A stretch of DNA of 64,000 bases, taken from NCBI RefSeq assembly GCF_016406125.1, contig NZ_CP066339.1, positions 1,798,001-1,862,000 of the forward strand, given 5' to 3'. Both the position numbers and the translations under genes were made by a program. Shown one piece after another: positions 1 through 8,841 of this stretch (position 1 is the stretch's first letter; every line of letters starts with the position of its first letter). The notes beneath the pieces were generated by a model. It was not told where the DNA came from. It did not search any database and worked only from the letters and a program-made list of their open reading frames with translations. The DNA is from Alicyclobacillus sp. SO9 (GTDB lineage Bacteria; Bacillota; Bacilli; Alicyclobacillales; Alicyclobacillaceae).

Positions 1-1467
1 CGGTGCTTCTTGGTAAGGTAACGCTAAAGAGATGAGAAAACCAACAACAGCAAAGCATGCCATGAGCAAATAGACATTGTGGAGAGCCAGAGCCAGAAGT
101 TGACGCAAAGCTTCCAACACGGCCTCCGGTAATTTGGCGGCTAGTGAGGGATTTAATAAATCGTTCATGTGTTGGCCATATTTTTGATACAATCCAAGTC
201 TTTCTATGTTACGGGAGACAACATGGTTAAACCAGGCGCCCAGGACTGCAACACCTACCGTCTGCCCCAAGGTCCTCAGGAACTGGATGGAAGCTGTCGC
301 GGCGCCGCGCATTTCCCAGTCGACCGCAGTTTGGACAATCACGGTATAGGCTGTCATGGAGAACCCGTAGCCGAGGCCAATAACAACCATAAATGAGATG
401 AGAATCCACTGTTGCGTTCCAATCGCAACCAGGGTTAGTCCGAAGCCGCCCAGAACAATGAAGAACATACCAAGGATTGATACCGGTTTCGATCCGATTT
501 TTAACATCAGCCGTCCTCCAACAGTGGCACCCACGAACCAGCCGAGAGACATAGGAGCAAGCGTGAGGCCTGCGCTGGTAGCACTGTGTCCTTCAATTCC
601 CTGGATCCACATGGGCAGATAGGCGCTGATTCCCATTAAAATACCGCCCGACAACAGGCCGGTTACATTGGACACGAGAATGGTTCGATTTTGAAAGAGG
701 AAAGGAGGAATCATGGGTTGAGACGACTTTTGTTCGATTATGACAAAAGCAATTAATCCAACCAGCGAAATGGCGAATAGGATGAAAATGATGTCGGAAT
801 TCCAGGGATAGAGTGTACCGCCGCTGATCAACGCGTATAACAGGGATGTGACGGCCGCGGTAAAGACGGCGGCTCCCGCGTAGTCAACCTGCGCTTCATG
901 GGGCTCAAAATCTTCCTTTAGAAATATCCAAACCAGGACCATGGATACCAGCCCAACAGGTACATTGATGTAAAAGATAAAGCGCCAACTGATATAGTCC
1001 ACAAAGAAACCGCCGATGAGGGGACCCGCAATGCCGGCAATACCCCAGACCGCGCTGAACAGTCCCTGAATCTTCGCGCGGCGTTCATAAGAGTAGATGT
1101 CGCCGATGATGGTCAGCGTGACTGGAAGTACCGCTCCGGCACCGATACCTTGAAACGCCCGGAACCAAATGAGTTGGTCCATGGATTGGGCCAGTCCGGA
1201 GAGCATGGACCCAAGGAGAAACAGAATGGTTCCGATGGTAAATATAATTTTTCGGCCAAACAGGTCTGCCAGCTTGCCATAAATCGGCGTTGTGACAGCC
1301 ATCGTCAGCATGTATGCTGAAAAAACCCAACTAAACAGTTTCAATCCGCCCAAGCTGCTGACGATGGTAGGCATTGCCGTGCTCACCACGGTATTGTCCA
1401 TTGCCGCCAGAAAAGTAGCGACCATCAGGGCAATGGTAACATTGCGCCGGTTTGTACGCTGGTGCAT
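1..1467 (-). CDS. MFS multidrug exporter, DHA2/EmrB-QacA type (3' end outside window)
   Basis: The minus-strand frame is open from an ATG at 1467 to the left edge, so the C-terminus is missing. The start has AGGAGGT eight bases upstream. The protein begins MHQRTNRRNVTIALMVATFL, followed by the DHA2 signature AAMDNTVVSTAMPTIV in helix 1 and the MFS motif A region YGKLADLFGRK between helices 2 and 3. Many hydrophobic helices follow. Known family role: proton-driven export of drugs or toxic organics through the cytoplasmic membrane, with 14 helices in this subfamily. At least 489 residues are present, close to the usual length of about 500, so little is lost. Substrate cannot be told from sequence, and no regulator gene is visible beside it. 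Confidence 0.9.
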   Translation of the reverse strand, partial: MHQRTNRRNVTIALMVATFLAAMDNTVVSTAMPTIVSSLGGLKLFSWVFSAYMLTMAVTTPIYGKLADLFGRKIIFTIGTILFLLGSMLSGLAQSMDQLIWFRAFQGIGAGAVLPVTLTIIGDIYSYERRAKIQGLFSAVWGIAGIAGPLIGGFFVDYISWRFIFYINVPVGLVSMVLVWIFLKEDFEPHEAQVDYAGAAVFTAAVTSLLYALISGGTLYPWNSDIIFILFAISLVGLIAFVIIEQKSSQPMIPPFLFQNRTILVSNVTGLLSGGILMGISAYLPMWIQGIEGHSATSAGLTLAPMSLGWFVGATVGGRLMLKIGSKPVSILGMFFIVLGGFGLTLVAIGTQQWILISFMVVIGLGYGFSMTAYTVIVQTAVDWEMRGAATASIQFLRTLGQTVGVAVLGAWFNHVVSRNIERLGLYQKYGQHMNDLLNPSLAAKLPEAVLEALRQLLALALHNVYLLMACFAVVGFLISLALPYQEAP

Positions 1468-1568
1468 TGTGATACCTCCTGAATCCTCTTCGTCCTCCTG
1501 AAGCCTCTGGTGAAGTGTTACCCGTGAGTCTCATCGTACCTGTATTCTATATTTACAGAAAGTCTTTC

Positions 1569-1597
1569 TTGACTCACTTGGTTTTTTGTGATTTTTA
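1569..1597 (+). promoter_or_regulatory. possible sigma-A promoter for ywhD-speA
   Basis: TTGACT at 1569-1574 is followed after 17 bases by a T-rich, weak -10 (TTTTTA, 1592-1597). It lies between the divergent MFS and ywhD genes. It was judged by eye only. Confidence 0.3.
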
Positions 1598-1667
1598 TGT
1601 GACATGTGAACGCGCGAGCGTTACAATGGTGGCTATCGAATTCTCCTCGGTTGGGAGTGACAGTGGA

Positions 1668-2129
1668 ATGAAAGAGTTAAAGTTGACAGGTAAAAAGACA
1701 CACAGTACGGACGACCAAATGCGGGGACTGTCAGCCGTTCTGGTGGACGGTACAGACGTGTTTGTAGATAACGGTGCAATTCATGCAAAGAGCCGCCTCG
1801 AGAAAGGCATCAAGTTTGTCAAAGAAAAAGCAGAGCTAAAAAACCCGCGTGAAATTTGGGTGTTCTGGCTGACGATTGGCCGGGTCGAGGGTTCAGAGAA
1901 AGGTTACAAGGCAGTGCAGGGCTATCCCATGTATATTGATGAAGAGGCTTCATTAGGGTACAAGTCGATGGCGGACTCCGTTAATTCCATGGACAGGGTA
2001 GTGCGCGGCAGTGTTGATGTCTCTAATGTTCCCCGTGAGATTTTGGCACGTCTAAAGAATTTTCTGAAGTCACGAGAAACACTTTGGGAGCATGCAAAGA
2101 CGGAACTTCAGGAAGTACTTGATGCATGA
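1668..2129 (+). CDS. ywhD: YwhD family protein
   Basis: The 153-residue product matches my memory of the Bacillus YwhD family: a VDGTDVFVDNGAIHAKSRLEKGI block near residues 25-50, a WVFWLTIGRV segment, and GYKSMADSVNSMDRVVRGSV near the middle. Its function is unknown in the literature I recall. I chose ATG 1668 because GGGAG lies 10 bases upstream and it gives the family's usual N-terminus. An in-frame ATG at 1626 would add 14 residues but lacks a ribosome site. The stop overlaps the speA start (ATGA at 2126-2129), so the two are translationally coupled and likely one operon. Confidence 0.8.
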   Translation: MKELKLTGKKTHSTDDQMRGLSAVLVDGTDVFVDNGAIHAKSRLEKGIKFVKEKAELKNPREIWVFWLTIGRVEGSEKGYKAVQGYPMYIDEEASLGYKSMADSVNSMDRVVRGSVDVSNVPREILARLKNFLKSRETLWEHAKTELQEVLDA

Positions 2130-3595
2130 ACCAAAATGAAACGCCGCTCTTTGACACGCTCAGAAATCACGCCGGCCGCAACCCCGTTCAGTTCCATATT
2201 CCGGGTCATAAAAAAGGGCGTGGAATGAACGCTGAGTTTCGAAACTATATCGGGCAAAACGCGTTTTCCATCGATTTGATTAACATTGCTCCCCTTGATG
2301 ATTTACATCATCCTACGGGAGCAATCCGCCACGCTCAAGAACTCGCTGCAGAAGTGTTCGAAGCGGATGCGACCTTCTTTTCCGTACAAGGCACCAGTTC
2401 TGCCATTATGACCATGGTATTGGCCACGGTGGGACCGGGAGACACCATTTTGGTTCCCCGGAACGTTCATAAATCAGTGTTGACGGCAATTATGTTAGCG
2501 GATGCGCGCCCAGTCTTTTTGACGCCGGAACTGGATCCAAACTTGGGCATTGCACACGGACTGGCCGTTGAGACTGTGGAGGAGGCACTTGAGCGATACC
2601 CTGCTGCCAAAGCCTTAGTCGTCATTAACCCGACGTACTTCGGCATTGCAGCCGATTTGACCCGTTTGGTCGAAGTTGCACATCGTTACGGCGTGCCGGT
2701 ACTGGTTGATGAAGCCCATGGCGTCCACGTGGGTTTTCACGAAGCCCTGCCACCCTCTGCAATGCAGGCAGGCGCCGACATGGCCGCGACAAGTGTTCAT
2801 AAACTTGGGGGTTCCATGACTCAGTCCAGTATTCTGAATGTAAGAGCTGGTCTGGTGGACCCAAGGCATGTCCAGGTCGTTCTCAGTATGCTTACAACAA
2901 CGTCCACGTCTTACTTGTTGCTGGCATCTCTCGATGTGGCGCGCAAGGAACTGGCACTGCACGGACAGCAGCAAATTGACAGAGCCATTCGACTGGCTGA
3001 GGCAGCGCGTCGCGAGATTAACGAGATTCACGGGCTGTACTGCTTTGGTACGGAGTTGCTTCATGACAGTGCGACCTTCGCACTTGATCCGACGAAGCTG
3101 ACTGTATCCGTAAAGGACCTGGGTATCAAAGGCTATGACGTGGAAACGATTTTGCGTGATGAGTACAACATCGAGGTCGAATTAAGCGACCTCTACAACA
3201 TTTTGTGCATCGTATCCTGGGGGGACACAGAAGCGGACCTGCGCCTTTTGATTGAGGCTCTGCGTGAAATTGCACACAGGTATGGAGACAGACCTGGGCA
3301 CAGAGTTCTGCAAGTCGATTTACCGGAGATGCCGGAATTGAAAATGTCACCGAGACAAGCCTTCTACAGCAAAACAGAAGTCGTTCCGTTAAAAGAATCT
3401 GCAGGCAGAATCATTGCCGAAATGATAATGGTCTACCCTCCCGGTATTCCCGTGTTGTTACCCGGTGAGGAGGTCACCCAAGTAAACATTGACTACATTG
3501 AAGAGAACTTGCGGGCTGGACTTCCGGTTCAAGGCACGGACGATCCCGAAATTCAAAACGTCAAAGTAGTCCGGGAACCGCCGCTCATTCCTTGA
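2126..3595 (+). CDS. speA: arginine decarboxylase, PLP-dependent (Orn/Lys/Arg decarboxylase family)
   Basis: The 489 residues match the length of Bacillus SpeA (about 490). The N-terminal HIPGHKKGRGM, the FSVQGTSSAIMTM segment, LVDEAHGVHVGFH (PLP-binding Asp/His) and ATSVHKLGGSMTQSS with the Schiff-base lysine are all present. The C-terminal domain keeps VMVYPPGIPVLLPGE-like spacing. Known role: arginine to agmatine plus CO2, the first step of agmatine-route polyamine synthesis in the cytosol. Family members also decarboxylate lysine or ornithine, so the substrate is inferred from overall similarity to SpeA. The start ATG overlaps the ywhD stop. The gene is intact with no odd features. Confidence 0.88.
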   Translation: MNQNETPLFDTLRNHAGRNPVQFHIPGHKKGRGMNAEFRNYIGQNAFSIDLINIAPLDDLHHPTGAIRHAQELAAEVFEADATFFSVQGTSSAIMTMVLATVGPGDTILVPRNVHKSVLTAIMLADARPVFLTPELDPNLGIAHGLAVETVEEALERYPAAKALVVINPTYFGIAADLTRLVEVAHRYGVPVLVDEAHGVHVGFHEALPPSAMQAGADMAATSVHKLGGSMTQSSILNVRAGLVDPRHVQVVLSMLTTTSTSYLLLASLDVARKELALHGQQQIDRAIRLAEAARREINEIHGLYCFGTELLHDSATFALDPTKLTVSVKDLGIKGYDVETILRDEYNIEVELSDLYNILCIVSWGDTEADLRLLIEALREIAHRYGDRPGHRVLQVDLPEMPELKMSPRQAFYSKTEVVPLKESAGRIIAEMIMVYPPGIPVLLPGEEVTQVNIDYIEENLRAGLPVQGTDDPEIQNVKVVREPPLIP

Positions 3596-3608
3596 TAATC
3601 ACGAAGCG

Positions 3609-3617
3609 TGTTATACT
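3609..3617 (+). promoter_or_regulatory. extended -10 promoter element for the peroxiredoxin gene
   Basis: TGTTATACT (3609-3617) is an extended -10 (TGn plus TATACT), 33 bases before the start codon. A TTGATA at 3592 is only 14 bases upstream, too close for a normal -35, so the extended -10 may carry the promoter. No PerR-like palindrome was seen. Confidence 0.4.
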
Positions 3618-3649
3618 GAATACGAAGACGTAAAAAGGAGGAAATGGTC

Positions 3650-4114
3650 ATGCTGGAAGTTGGACAAGCCGCTCCAGACTTTACGTTGGAAGCACACACA
3701 GGAGAATCTGTGTCATTGAAGGATTTGCGAGGGAAAAAAGTTGTTTTGTTTTTCTATCCAAAAGACAACACACCAGGATGCACCAAGGAGTCCTGTGCGT
3801 TTCGTGATTTGTACGATGACTTCGCACAAGTTGATACAGCCGTATATGGCATTTCACGTGATTCCATCAAATCGCATAACAATTTTGCCGCAAAATATAA
3901 CTTGAGTATGCCGTTGTTGTCGGATGCATCTGAAGAGGTGTGCAACGCATACGGTGTACTGAAGGAAAAGAACATGTATGGGAAAAAGGTTTTTGGCATT
4001 GAACGCACTTCGTTTGTCATCGACAGGGACGGGAATATTGCCAAGATTTATCCAAAGGTGAAGGTTGACGGTCATGCTGAGTCCGTCCTGGATTACGTGA
4101 AGACGTTGGACTAA
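3650..4114 (+). CDS. bcp: thioredoxin-dependent thiol peroxidase (BCP/PrxQ-type peroxiredoxin)
   Basis: The 154-residue peroxiredoxin starts MLEVGQAAPDF. It has the catalytic block FFYPKDNTPGCTKESCAFRD, where the first Cys is peroxidatic and the second, five residues on, is the PrxQ resolving Cys. DGHAESVLDYVK closes the fold. Known role: reduces hydroperoxides using thioredoxin in the cytosol. An in-frame ATG lies at 3644, but AAGGAGG at 3635-3641 is only two bases from it and eight from 3650, so 3650 is preferred. It is followed 60 bases later by an IscA-like gene on the same strand. Confidence 0.92.
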   Translation: MLEVGQAAPDFTLEAHTGESVSLKDLRGKKVVLFFYPKDNTPGCTKESCAFRDLYDDFAQVDTAVYGISRDSIKSHNNFAAKYNLSMPLLSDASEEVCNAYGVLKEKNMYGKKVFGIERTSFVIDRDGNIAKIYPKVKVDGHAESVLDYVKTLD

Positions 4115-4177
4115 GGCTTGCTTGCCAAACTAAGGCTTGCTGGTGAATCTAAGAAGTTACATGGAGAGGTGTTCATA

Positions 4178-4531
4178 GTGGTTACTTTGACCGATATTGC
4201 TGCTGAAAAACTTAGGGAAATGCTAGACGAGAATGCGACGGATGAAACTGGGTTGCGGATCTATGTGAAGCCGGGCGGCTGCACCGGTTTTAGTTACGGA
4301 ATGGCCCTTGACAGTGTAAAAGACGCAGATAAAACCTATCAGGTGAACGGCGTCGAAGTGATTGTGGATGAAGATAGCTTGCAGCTTGTACAAGGGTCGG
4401 AGATTGATTACGTAGAGGACTTCGAAAGCCAGGGATTTCGAATTTTGAATCCCAACGCGACGTCGACTTGCGGTTGTGGTTCCAGTTTCCGTACAGCCAC
4501 GGCAGCTGGTCAACCTGGTTCCTGTGACTAA
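4178..4531 (+). CDS. HesB/IscA-family iron-sulfur cluster carrier (ErpA-like)
   Basis: The 117-residue A-type carrier starts VTLTDIAAEKLREML. It holds the three family cysteines: one in VKPGGCTGFSYGM and two in STCGCGSSF near the C-terminus. These Cys coordinate Fe-S or iron in IscA, ErpA and SufA. The start is GTG 4178, eight bases behind GGAGAGG. The tail after CGCGSSF is about 14 residues longer than usual (ends in a Cys, PGSCD). Role by family: delivers Fe-S clusters to apoproteins in the cytosol. No suf or isc genes are adjacent. Confidence 0.87.
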   Translation: MVTLTDIAAEKLREMLDENATDETGLRIYVKPGGCTGFSYGMALDSVKDADKTYQVNGVEVIVDEDSLQLVQGSEIDYVEDFESQGFRILNPNATSTCGCGSSFRTATAAGQPGSCD

Positions 4532-4581
4532 AGTTGCTTTTCAAGTCACGTTCTGCCCTGGTGTACTTGCTGCATCAGGGC

Positions 4582-4683
4582 TTTGCTATGTCGTAGACTT
4601 GTTTGGTGTATCGTACACTTGTTTGCTATATCGTAGACTTTGTTTGCTATATCGTAGACTTTGTTTGCTATGTCGTAGACTTG
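4582..4683 (+). repeat. five tandem 20-21 bp units in the intergenic gap
   Basis: Units start at 4582, 4602, 4622, 4643 and 4664. The consensus is close to TTTGCTATATCGTAGACTT plus one or two bases. Units 3 and 4 are identical and unit 2 is the most diverged. The array fills the gap between the IscA-like gene and the HD phosphohydrolase. No spacers are present, so it is not CRISPR. Function is unknown. Confidence 0.85.
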
Positions 4684-4742
4684 GGCAGGGGTTCCCTGCG
4701 TTTGGCCCTCAGTTCTGTAGACACGGGAGAGGAGTGCAGTAA

Positions 4743-5996
4743 ATGGCGAGGTTTCTGAAAGTGCTGAAAGATCCGGTTCACGACGAAATTCTGGTAGACG
4801 ACCCCTGGATTTGGGATATTGTGAATACTGCCGCGGTACAGCGATTGCGGCGTATTCGCCAATTGGGAACGTCCTATTTTACTTTTCACGGAGCCGAGCA
4901 CAGCAGGTTTACGCACTCATTAGGTGCCTATGAAACGATGCGCAAAACCCTCGAACACCTGTATCGTGAGTACGGCTGGCCAGAGGAACGGGAGAGAAGG
5001 TTGGCATTAGCTGCTGCATTGCTGCACGATGTGGGGCACGGCCCCTTTTCTCATACTTTTGAAGCTGTGTACCCGATTCACCATGAGACATGGACACAGC
5101 GAATTATATTGGAAGATGAAGAATTGAATTCAGTGCTGTCTGAAATCGACACGGACTTTCCCCAGGATTTAGTGAACGTGTTTCGCCATGGTGAAAGGAG
5201 CAGTGTCATTCGGCAATTGATTTCAAGTCAGCTTGATGTGGACAGAATGGATTATCTGCTTCGGGATGCGATGATGACGGGCGTGTCCTACGGCCGGTTT
5301 GAACTAACTCGTTTAATTCGCTCATTGGCTATGGTAGACAACCAAATTGTACTAAAAGCCAGCGGCATACATACAGCAGAGCAATACATTTTCGCCCGTT
5401 ATTTTATGTATATCCAAGTGTACCTGCATCCTGTAACTGTGGGAAGCGACTTGCTGGTGAAAAACATTCTGCAGCGTGCACAAGAACTCTTCCAACAGGA
5501 ATACCCCCTCGAAATCCCTCGGTCTTTACGAACTCTGTTCGTGACGGCAGCGCAGGATGACGCTCCAAGTGTAAAGGACTATATGGCGGTGGACGAAGCA
5601 ACTCTTACCTACGCCTTTCATTGCTTTTCTGACACACAAGACCAGGTTCTCTCGGACCTGTCCCGTCGTTTTCTTCATCGACAGCTGTTTGCAGCAGTGG
5701 TGCGGCCCGAATTGAGTGGTGAGGAATGGAGCTATCTCAGAACCCTGGCTCGCTCGTCTGGATTCAATCCGGATTACTATGTGCTTGGCCGAAACACAAG
5801 CGTTGCGGGATACGTCTATACAGGTGAGGGCATTGCGGTGGCGGACTCAGCGGGAGAACTGCATGAACTCACCCGCATGTCCAAAATTGTGCGGTCACTA
5901 GTGCCGAACAGCGAGCACCGGGTTTACCTTCCAAAGGAGCTGACAGAAGGCAAGAGCCCGGAATGCCAGCGAATCCGTACGATTCTAGCTCTGTGA
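4743..5996 (+). CDS. ywfO: HD-domain phosphohydrolase, YwfO type
   Basis: The 417-residue protein starts MARFLKVLKDPVHDEILVDD and continues with RLRRIRQLGTSYFTFHGAEHSRFTHSLG (first metal His), then LLHDVGHGPFSHTFE (HD pair) and SQLDVDRMDYLLRD (last Asp). This is the metal site of SAMHD1/YwfO-like dNTP triphosphohydrolases. Likely cytosolic and active on nucleotides; the substrate is inferred from family. GGAGAGGAG lies just upstream of ATG 4743. It ends 14 bases from the convergent DedA gene, so no room exists for an intrinsic terminator between them. Confidence 0.88.
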   Translation: MARFLKVLKDPVHDEILVDDPWIWDIVNTAAVQRLRRIRQLGTSYFTFHGAEHSRFTHSLGAYETMRKTLEHLYREYGWPEERERRLALAAALLHDVGHGPFSHTFEAVYPIHHETWTQRIILEDEELNSVLSEIDTDFPQDLVNVFRHGERSSVIRQLISSQLDVDRMDYLLRDAMMTGVSYGRFELTRLIRSLAMVDNQIVLKASGIHTAEQYIFARYFMYIQVYLHPVTVGSDLLVKNILQRAQELFQQEYPLEIPRSLRTLFVTAAQDDAPSVKDYMAVDEATLTYAFHCFSDTQDQVLSDLSRRFLHRQLFAAVVRPELSGEEWSYLRTLARSSGFNPDYYVLGRNTSVAGYVYTGEGIAVADSAGELHELTRMSKIVRSLVPNSEHRVYLPKELTEGKSPECQRIRTILAL

Positions 5997-6010
5997 CAAT
6001 GACTGCCGTC

Positions 6011-6640
6011 TTAGTGCTGGTTTGACTGGTCTGGTTTTCTTTTGTCACTGTCTGGCCGTTTTCGAGCGCTCCAGAACCAAATGACACCACCGAGGAGCAG
6101 AAGAGCACCGAGGTAGGACAGGGGTTTCATGTACACCGAGATGAGGTGCCGATTTTTTCCTAAATAGAATCCGGCCGCAGTTAAGGCAAGATTCCATGGA
6201 AAGGAGCCCAGGACGGAGTACAATACGAATTTGCCAACGGGCATTTCTGCAATACCTGCGGGCAGGGAAATGAAGGTGCGAAGAGCAGGAAGGATGCGGC
6301 CGACAAAAACGGTCAGTTCTCCTCGCTTCGCAAACCATTTTTCCGCGTGCACGAGGTGACGCTCGCTGAGGAAGACGTATTTTCCGTACTTTAAGATGAG
6401 TGGGCGACCGCCGAAACGGCCAACATAGTAAATAAACAAGCCGCCCGCCAAATTGGCCAGCGTACCTACAACAACGACGCCCCAGAAGGACAATGGGTGT
6501 TGAGGCAGCGACGAGAGAAATCCTGCATAGGTCATGACTGCTTCACTTGGAATTGGAATGCAGGCACTTTCGATTGCCATCAGAAGAAAAATCCCAAGAT
6601 AGCCATAGTGAGAAACCATGAGACTGAGATGTTGCGTCAA
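6011..6640 (-). CDS. DedA family membrane protein
   Basis: The 209-residue protein with 4-6 hydrophobic segments shows ESACIPIPSEAVMTYAGFL near the N-terminus and the DedA/SNARE-associated block GRFGGRPLILKYGKYVFLSERHL, then FVGRILPALRTFISLPAG with the conserved arginines. Members flip phospholipids or undecaprenyl phosphate and affect membrane potential. The start is TTG 6640 with GAGGAGG nine bases upstream; an ATG at 6619 is in frame but lacks a site. The C-terminus is basic and hydrophilic. It is convergent with ywfO. Confidence 0.88.
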   Translation of the reverse strand: MTQHLSLMVSHYGYLGIFLLMAIESACIPIPSEAVMTYAGFLSSLPQHPLSFWGVVVVGTLANLAGGLFIYYVGRFGGRPLILKYGKYVFLSERHLVHAEKWFAKRGELTVFVGRILPALRTFISLPAGIAEMPVGKFVLYSVLGSFPWNLALTAAGFYLGKNRHLISVYMKPLSYLGALLLLGGVIWFWSARKRPDSDKRKPDQSNQH

Positions 6641-6923
6641 GTGGAAAATCCTCCTCTATACGCCAGCGCGGTAAATGTGTATACTGAAGTCTCGCTGACC
6701 GATATTTGCAGGTTTGCTTTACCGAGTATACCAAGTTTTACTCGACAGGACGAGGTTTTTTGTTCAACTAAGGGCAATTTCTGAATATACAATTTTCGAC
6801 AGAATTTTGCATTGACAGGAAATCGCTCGAAGTGCACAATCTTACTGATATACTGACGGAACTGAGCGATTGTCGGTTTTTTTGCAGCGGCCAATTATGG
6901 CCAGAAAGCAGAGGGGTTATAAA
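6641..6923. other. divergent intergenic region, DedA and glycosyltransferase
   Basis: This gap of 283 bases lies between divergent genes. It is AT-rich and must hold both promoters. I see no clear operator or RNA element; short ORFs in it look random. Confidence 0.4.
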
Positions 6924-8174
6924 ATGTCCCTAATATTTCACATGGTTTTTACCATTTTATATTCAATTTTGGAGATCTTCACTGGTATTATCGGCGTATA
7001 TCAAATCATTATGTCACTCTTTGGGATTTGGCACCGCAGGGAGAAAATTGTCCATTCTGCGAACAAATCTTTTGCTGTAATTGTACCGGCGCATAACGAA
7101 GAAGTCGTTGTGGGCCCTTTGATTGACAGTCTTGTGACGCAAAAATACCCGAAACACCTTTATGATGTTCACGTTATTGCTGACCACTGTACGGACCACA
7201 CGGAGCAAGTGGCTGCCCGGCACGGGGCAATGGTTCATGTGCGTGAGAATCAGGAGCAGAGAGGAAAAGGCTTTGCGATTGAATGGATGCTGGACCGTCT
7301 CTGGGAAACAGGGAAGCACTATGATGCAGTGGTCATGTTCGATGCGGACAACCTTGTTGCACCGGACTTCCTGGCACGCATGAATGACAAGCTGTCTGAG
7401 GGACACAAGGTGGTTCAAGGCTATCTGGGTGTTAAAAATGCGTTTGACACATGGGTCAGTGTTTCAATGGGAATTTCCTACTGGTTTAGCAATCGGATGT
7501 GGCAGAATGCGAGAGAAAACCTGAATTTGTCCAGTTCTCTTGGCGGCACCGGGCTGTGCATCGACATGGATCTCTTGCATGAGATGGGTTGGGGAGCAAC
7601 GGGTCTAACGGAGGATCTCGAATTTGGAGTGCGCTGTGTGGAACGCGGGATTATACCTGTGTGGGCCCATGACGCTAAGGTTTATGATGAGAAGCCTACC
7701 AGTTTGTTACCTTCCATGCGTCAACGTCTGCGGTGGATGCAGGGGCATTTTCACTGTGCCAGAAAGCACATGTTTCCGCTCATCGGATCAGGCATAAAGG
7801 AACGAAACTTTGTTAAACTGGATGCTGGCATCTACTTGTTCCAGCCCATGCGCTTTCTCATTCTGTTTCTGACATCTCTCATGATGTTGCTTCAACTCTC
7901 TGTTCCGCAAAGCACAATGGCTTCCCATTTGACGAATTTGTTGCCGACGCAGTTTTGGGTCGCTGTTAACATTTTCTTGTACCTGCAAATGCCGTTGGCC
8001 CTGTTACTGGAACGGGTGAATTGGCGCGCGTATTTTGGGTTGATTTTACTCCCATTTTTTCTCTGGACTTGGGGACCTGTGGTTTTCCAGGCGTACTTTA
8101 CGAAAGCCAACAGAAAATGGGCTCATACTGTGCATAAGCGATCCATTCACTTAGACCAAATTCATGGTCGCTAG
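6924..8174 (+). CDS. family 2 glycosyltransferase, membrane-bound
   Basis: The 416-residue protein has an N-terminal membrane helix (residues about 1-30). A GT-A domain follows with FAVIVPAHNEEVVVGPLIDSL, the DVHVIADHCTDHT nucleotide-binding loop, VVMFDADN (DxD-type motif), GLTEDLEFGVRC (catalytic ED) and QRLRWMQGH, the Q/RxxRW motif of processive enzymes such as cellulose and hyaluronan synthases. Three or four helices close the C-terminus. It likely uses a UDP-sugar at the inner membrane face. The acceptor is unknown and no partner genes flank it. The start is ATG 6924 with GAGGGG seven bases upstream. Confidence 0.85.
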   Translation: MSLIFHMVFTILYSILEIFTGIIGVYQIIMSLFGIWHRREKIVHSANKSFAVIVPAHNEEVVVGPLIDSLVTQKYPKHLYDVHVIADHCTDHTEQVAARHGAMVHVRENQEQRGKGFAIEWMLDRLWETGKHYDAVVMFDADNLVAPDFLARMNDKLSEGHKVVQGYLGVKNAFDTWVSVSMGISYWFSNRMWQNARENLNLSSSLGGTGLCIDMDLLHEMGWGATGLTEDLEFGVRCVERGIIPVWAHDAKVYDEKPTSLLPSMRQRLRWMQGHFHCARKHMFPLIGSGIKERNFVKLDAGIYLFQPMRFLILFLTSLMMLLQLSVPQSTMASHLTNLLPTQFWVAVNIFLYLQMPLALLLERVNWRAYFGLILLPFFLWTWGPVVFQAYFTKANRKWAHTVHKRSIHLDQIHGR

Positions 8175-8235
8175 GTCAACAGCACAGGTTCGCACCTGTT
8201 AACGAAATCTGCAGTCACCAAACTGCAGACGCAAT

Positions 8236-8272
8236 GTGAGACACGAGATGTGTAACACGAGATGTGAGACAA
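8236..8272 (+). repeat. 2.6 tandem copies of a 14-bp unit
   Basis: GTGAGACACGAGAT (8236), GTGTAACACGAGAT (8250) and a partial GTGAGACAAG (8264) follow one another. They sit between the glycosyltransferase and YunC genes, just before a strong hairpin. Confidence 0.6.
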
Positions 8273-8303
8273 GTTAACGCGCGCAAGACATGCGCGCGTT
8301 AAC
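8273..8303. terminator. perfect 12-bp inverted repeat, possible bidirectional terminator
   Basis: GTTAACGCGCGC (8273-8284) and its exact complement (8292-8303) are split by a 7-base loop. It is very stable but lacks a T-run on either side, so intrinsic termination is uncertain. It lies between convergent genes. Two smaller stems lie upstream (CAGGT/ACCTG near 8190, TCTGCAG/CTGCAGA near 8210-8230). Confidence 0.5.
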
Positions 8304-8378
8304 TGCAGTTTCGAAAGACAGACGCACCAGAAACTGACGGGGTATGAGGACCGTTGGTTAGCCGTTTTCAGTGTTGCT

Positions 8379-8687
8379 TTACTGTTGTTTCATTGCGAGG
8401 AGCGCGTCACGAATTGACATTCCTGGCTGTATTCCCAGTTTTTCTGCAGACTGGGTGCAGGATTCAACCGTTCCATCTAAAAGCTCAGACAAGTTCTTTA
8501 CTCCCACGGCACGGGCCGCAACGATATTGCGATGAGCCAACTTGTCTCGAAGCAGTTGTATGTCTAGGGCACCGCACATGACGTAGCCTTCATCACACTG
8601 CACCATGGCAAGATGGGTTTGGGGTAATTCGACTTCAACCGAAACAAAGGTGTATCCATCCAGTTCCAAGGGGGCCACTCGAACCAC
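8379..8687 (-). CDS. YunC family protein (DUF1805)
   Basis: The 102-residue product contains VEVELPQTHLAMVQCDEGYVMCGALDIQLL and HRNIVAARAVGVKNLSELLDGTVESCTQSAEKLGI, each in line with Bacillus YunC (about 101 residues). Function is unknown. I chose GTG 8687 because AAAGGAG lies eight bases upstream and it gives the family length; a longer open frame to 8843 adds an unconserved basic stretch. It is divergent from the DUF212 gene, with starts 154 bases apart. Confidence 0.8.
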   Translation of the reverse strand: MVRVAPLELDGYTFVSVEVELPQTHLAMVQCDEGYVMCGALDIQLLRDKLAHRNIVAARAVGVKNLSELLDGTVESCTQSAEKLGIQPGMSIRDALLAMKQQ

Positions 8688-8841
8688 GCGGATCGCTCCT
8701 TTCAGTATTAAGTAAAACCACACTTCAGCATATGTCTTGCGGGTGATATCGTGATCACGGTAGAGATTGTTTTTGGTATGATAGTGTGTGGGACGGCGGT
8801 TGGGAGAACAGGAGCGAAACCGGAATCGCGGAGGATCGTTC

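Noticed and set aside
4582-4683. Short direct repeats resembling a CRISPR array
   Set aside because: The units are contiguous with no unique spacers and no cas genes are present.
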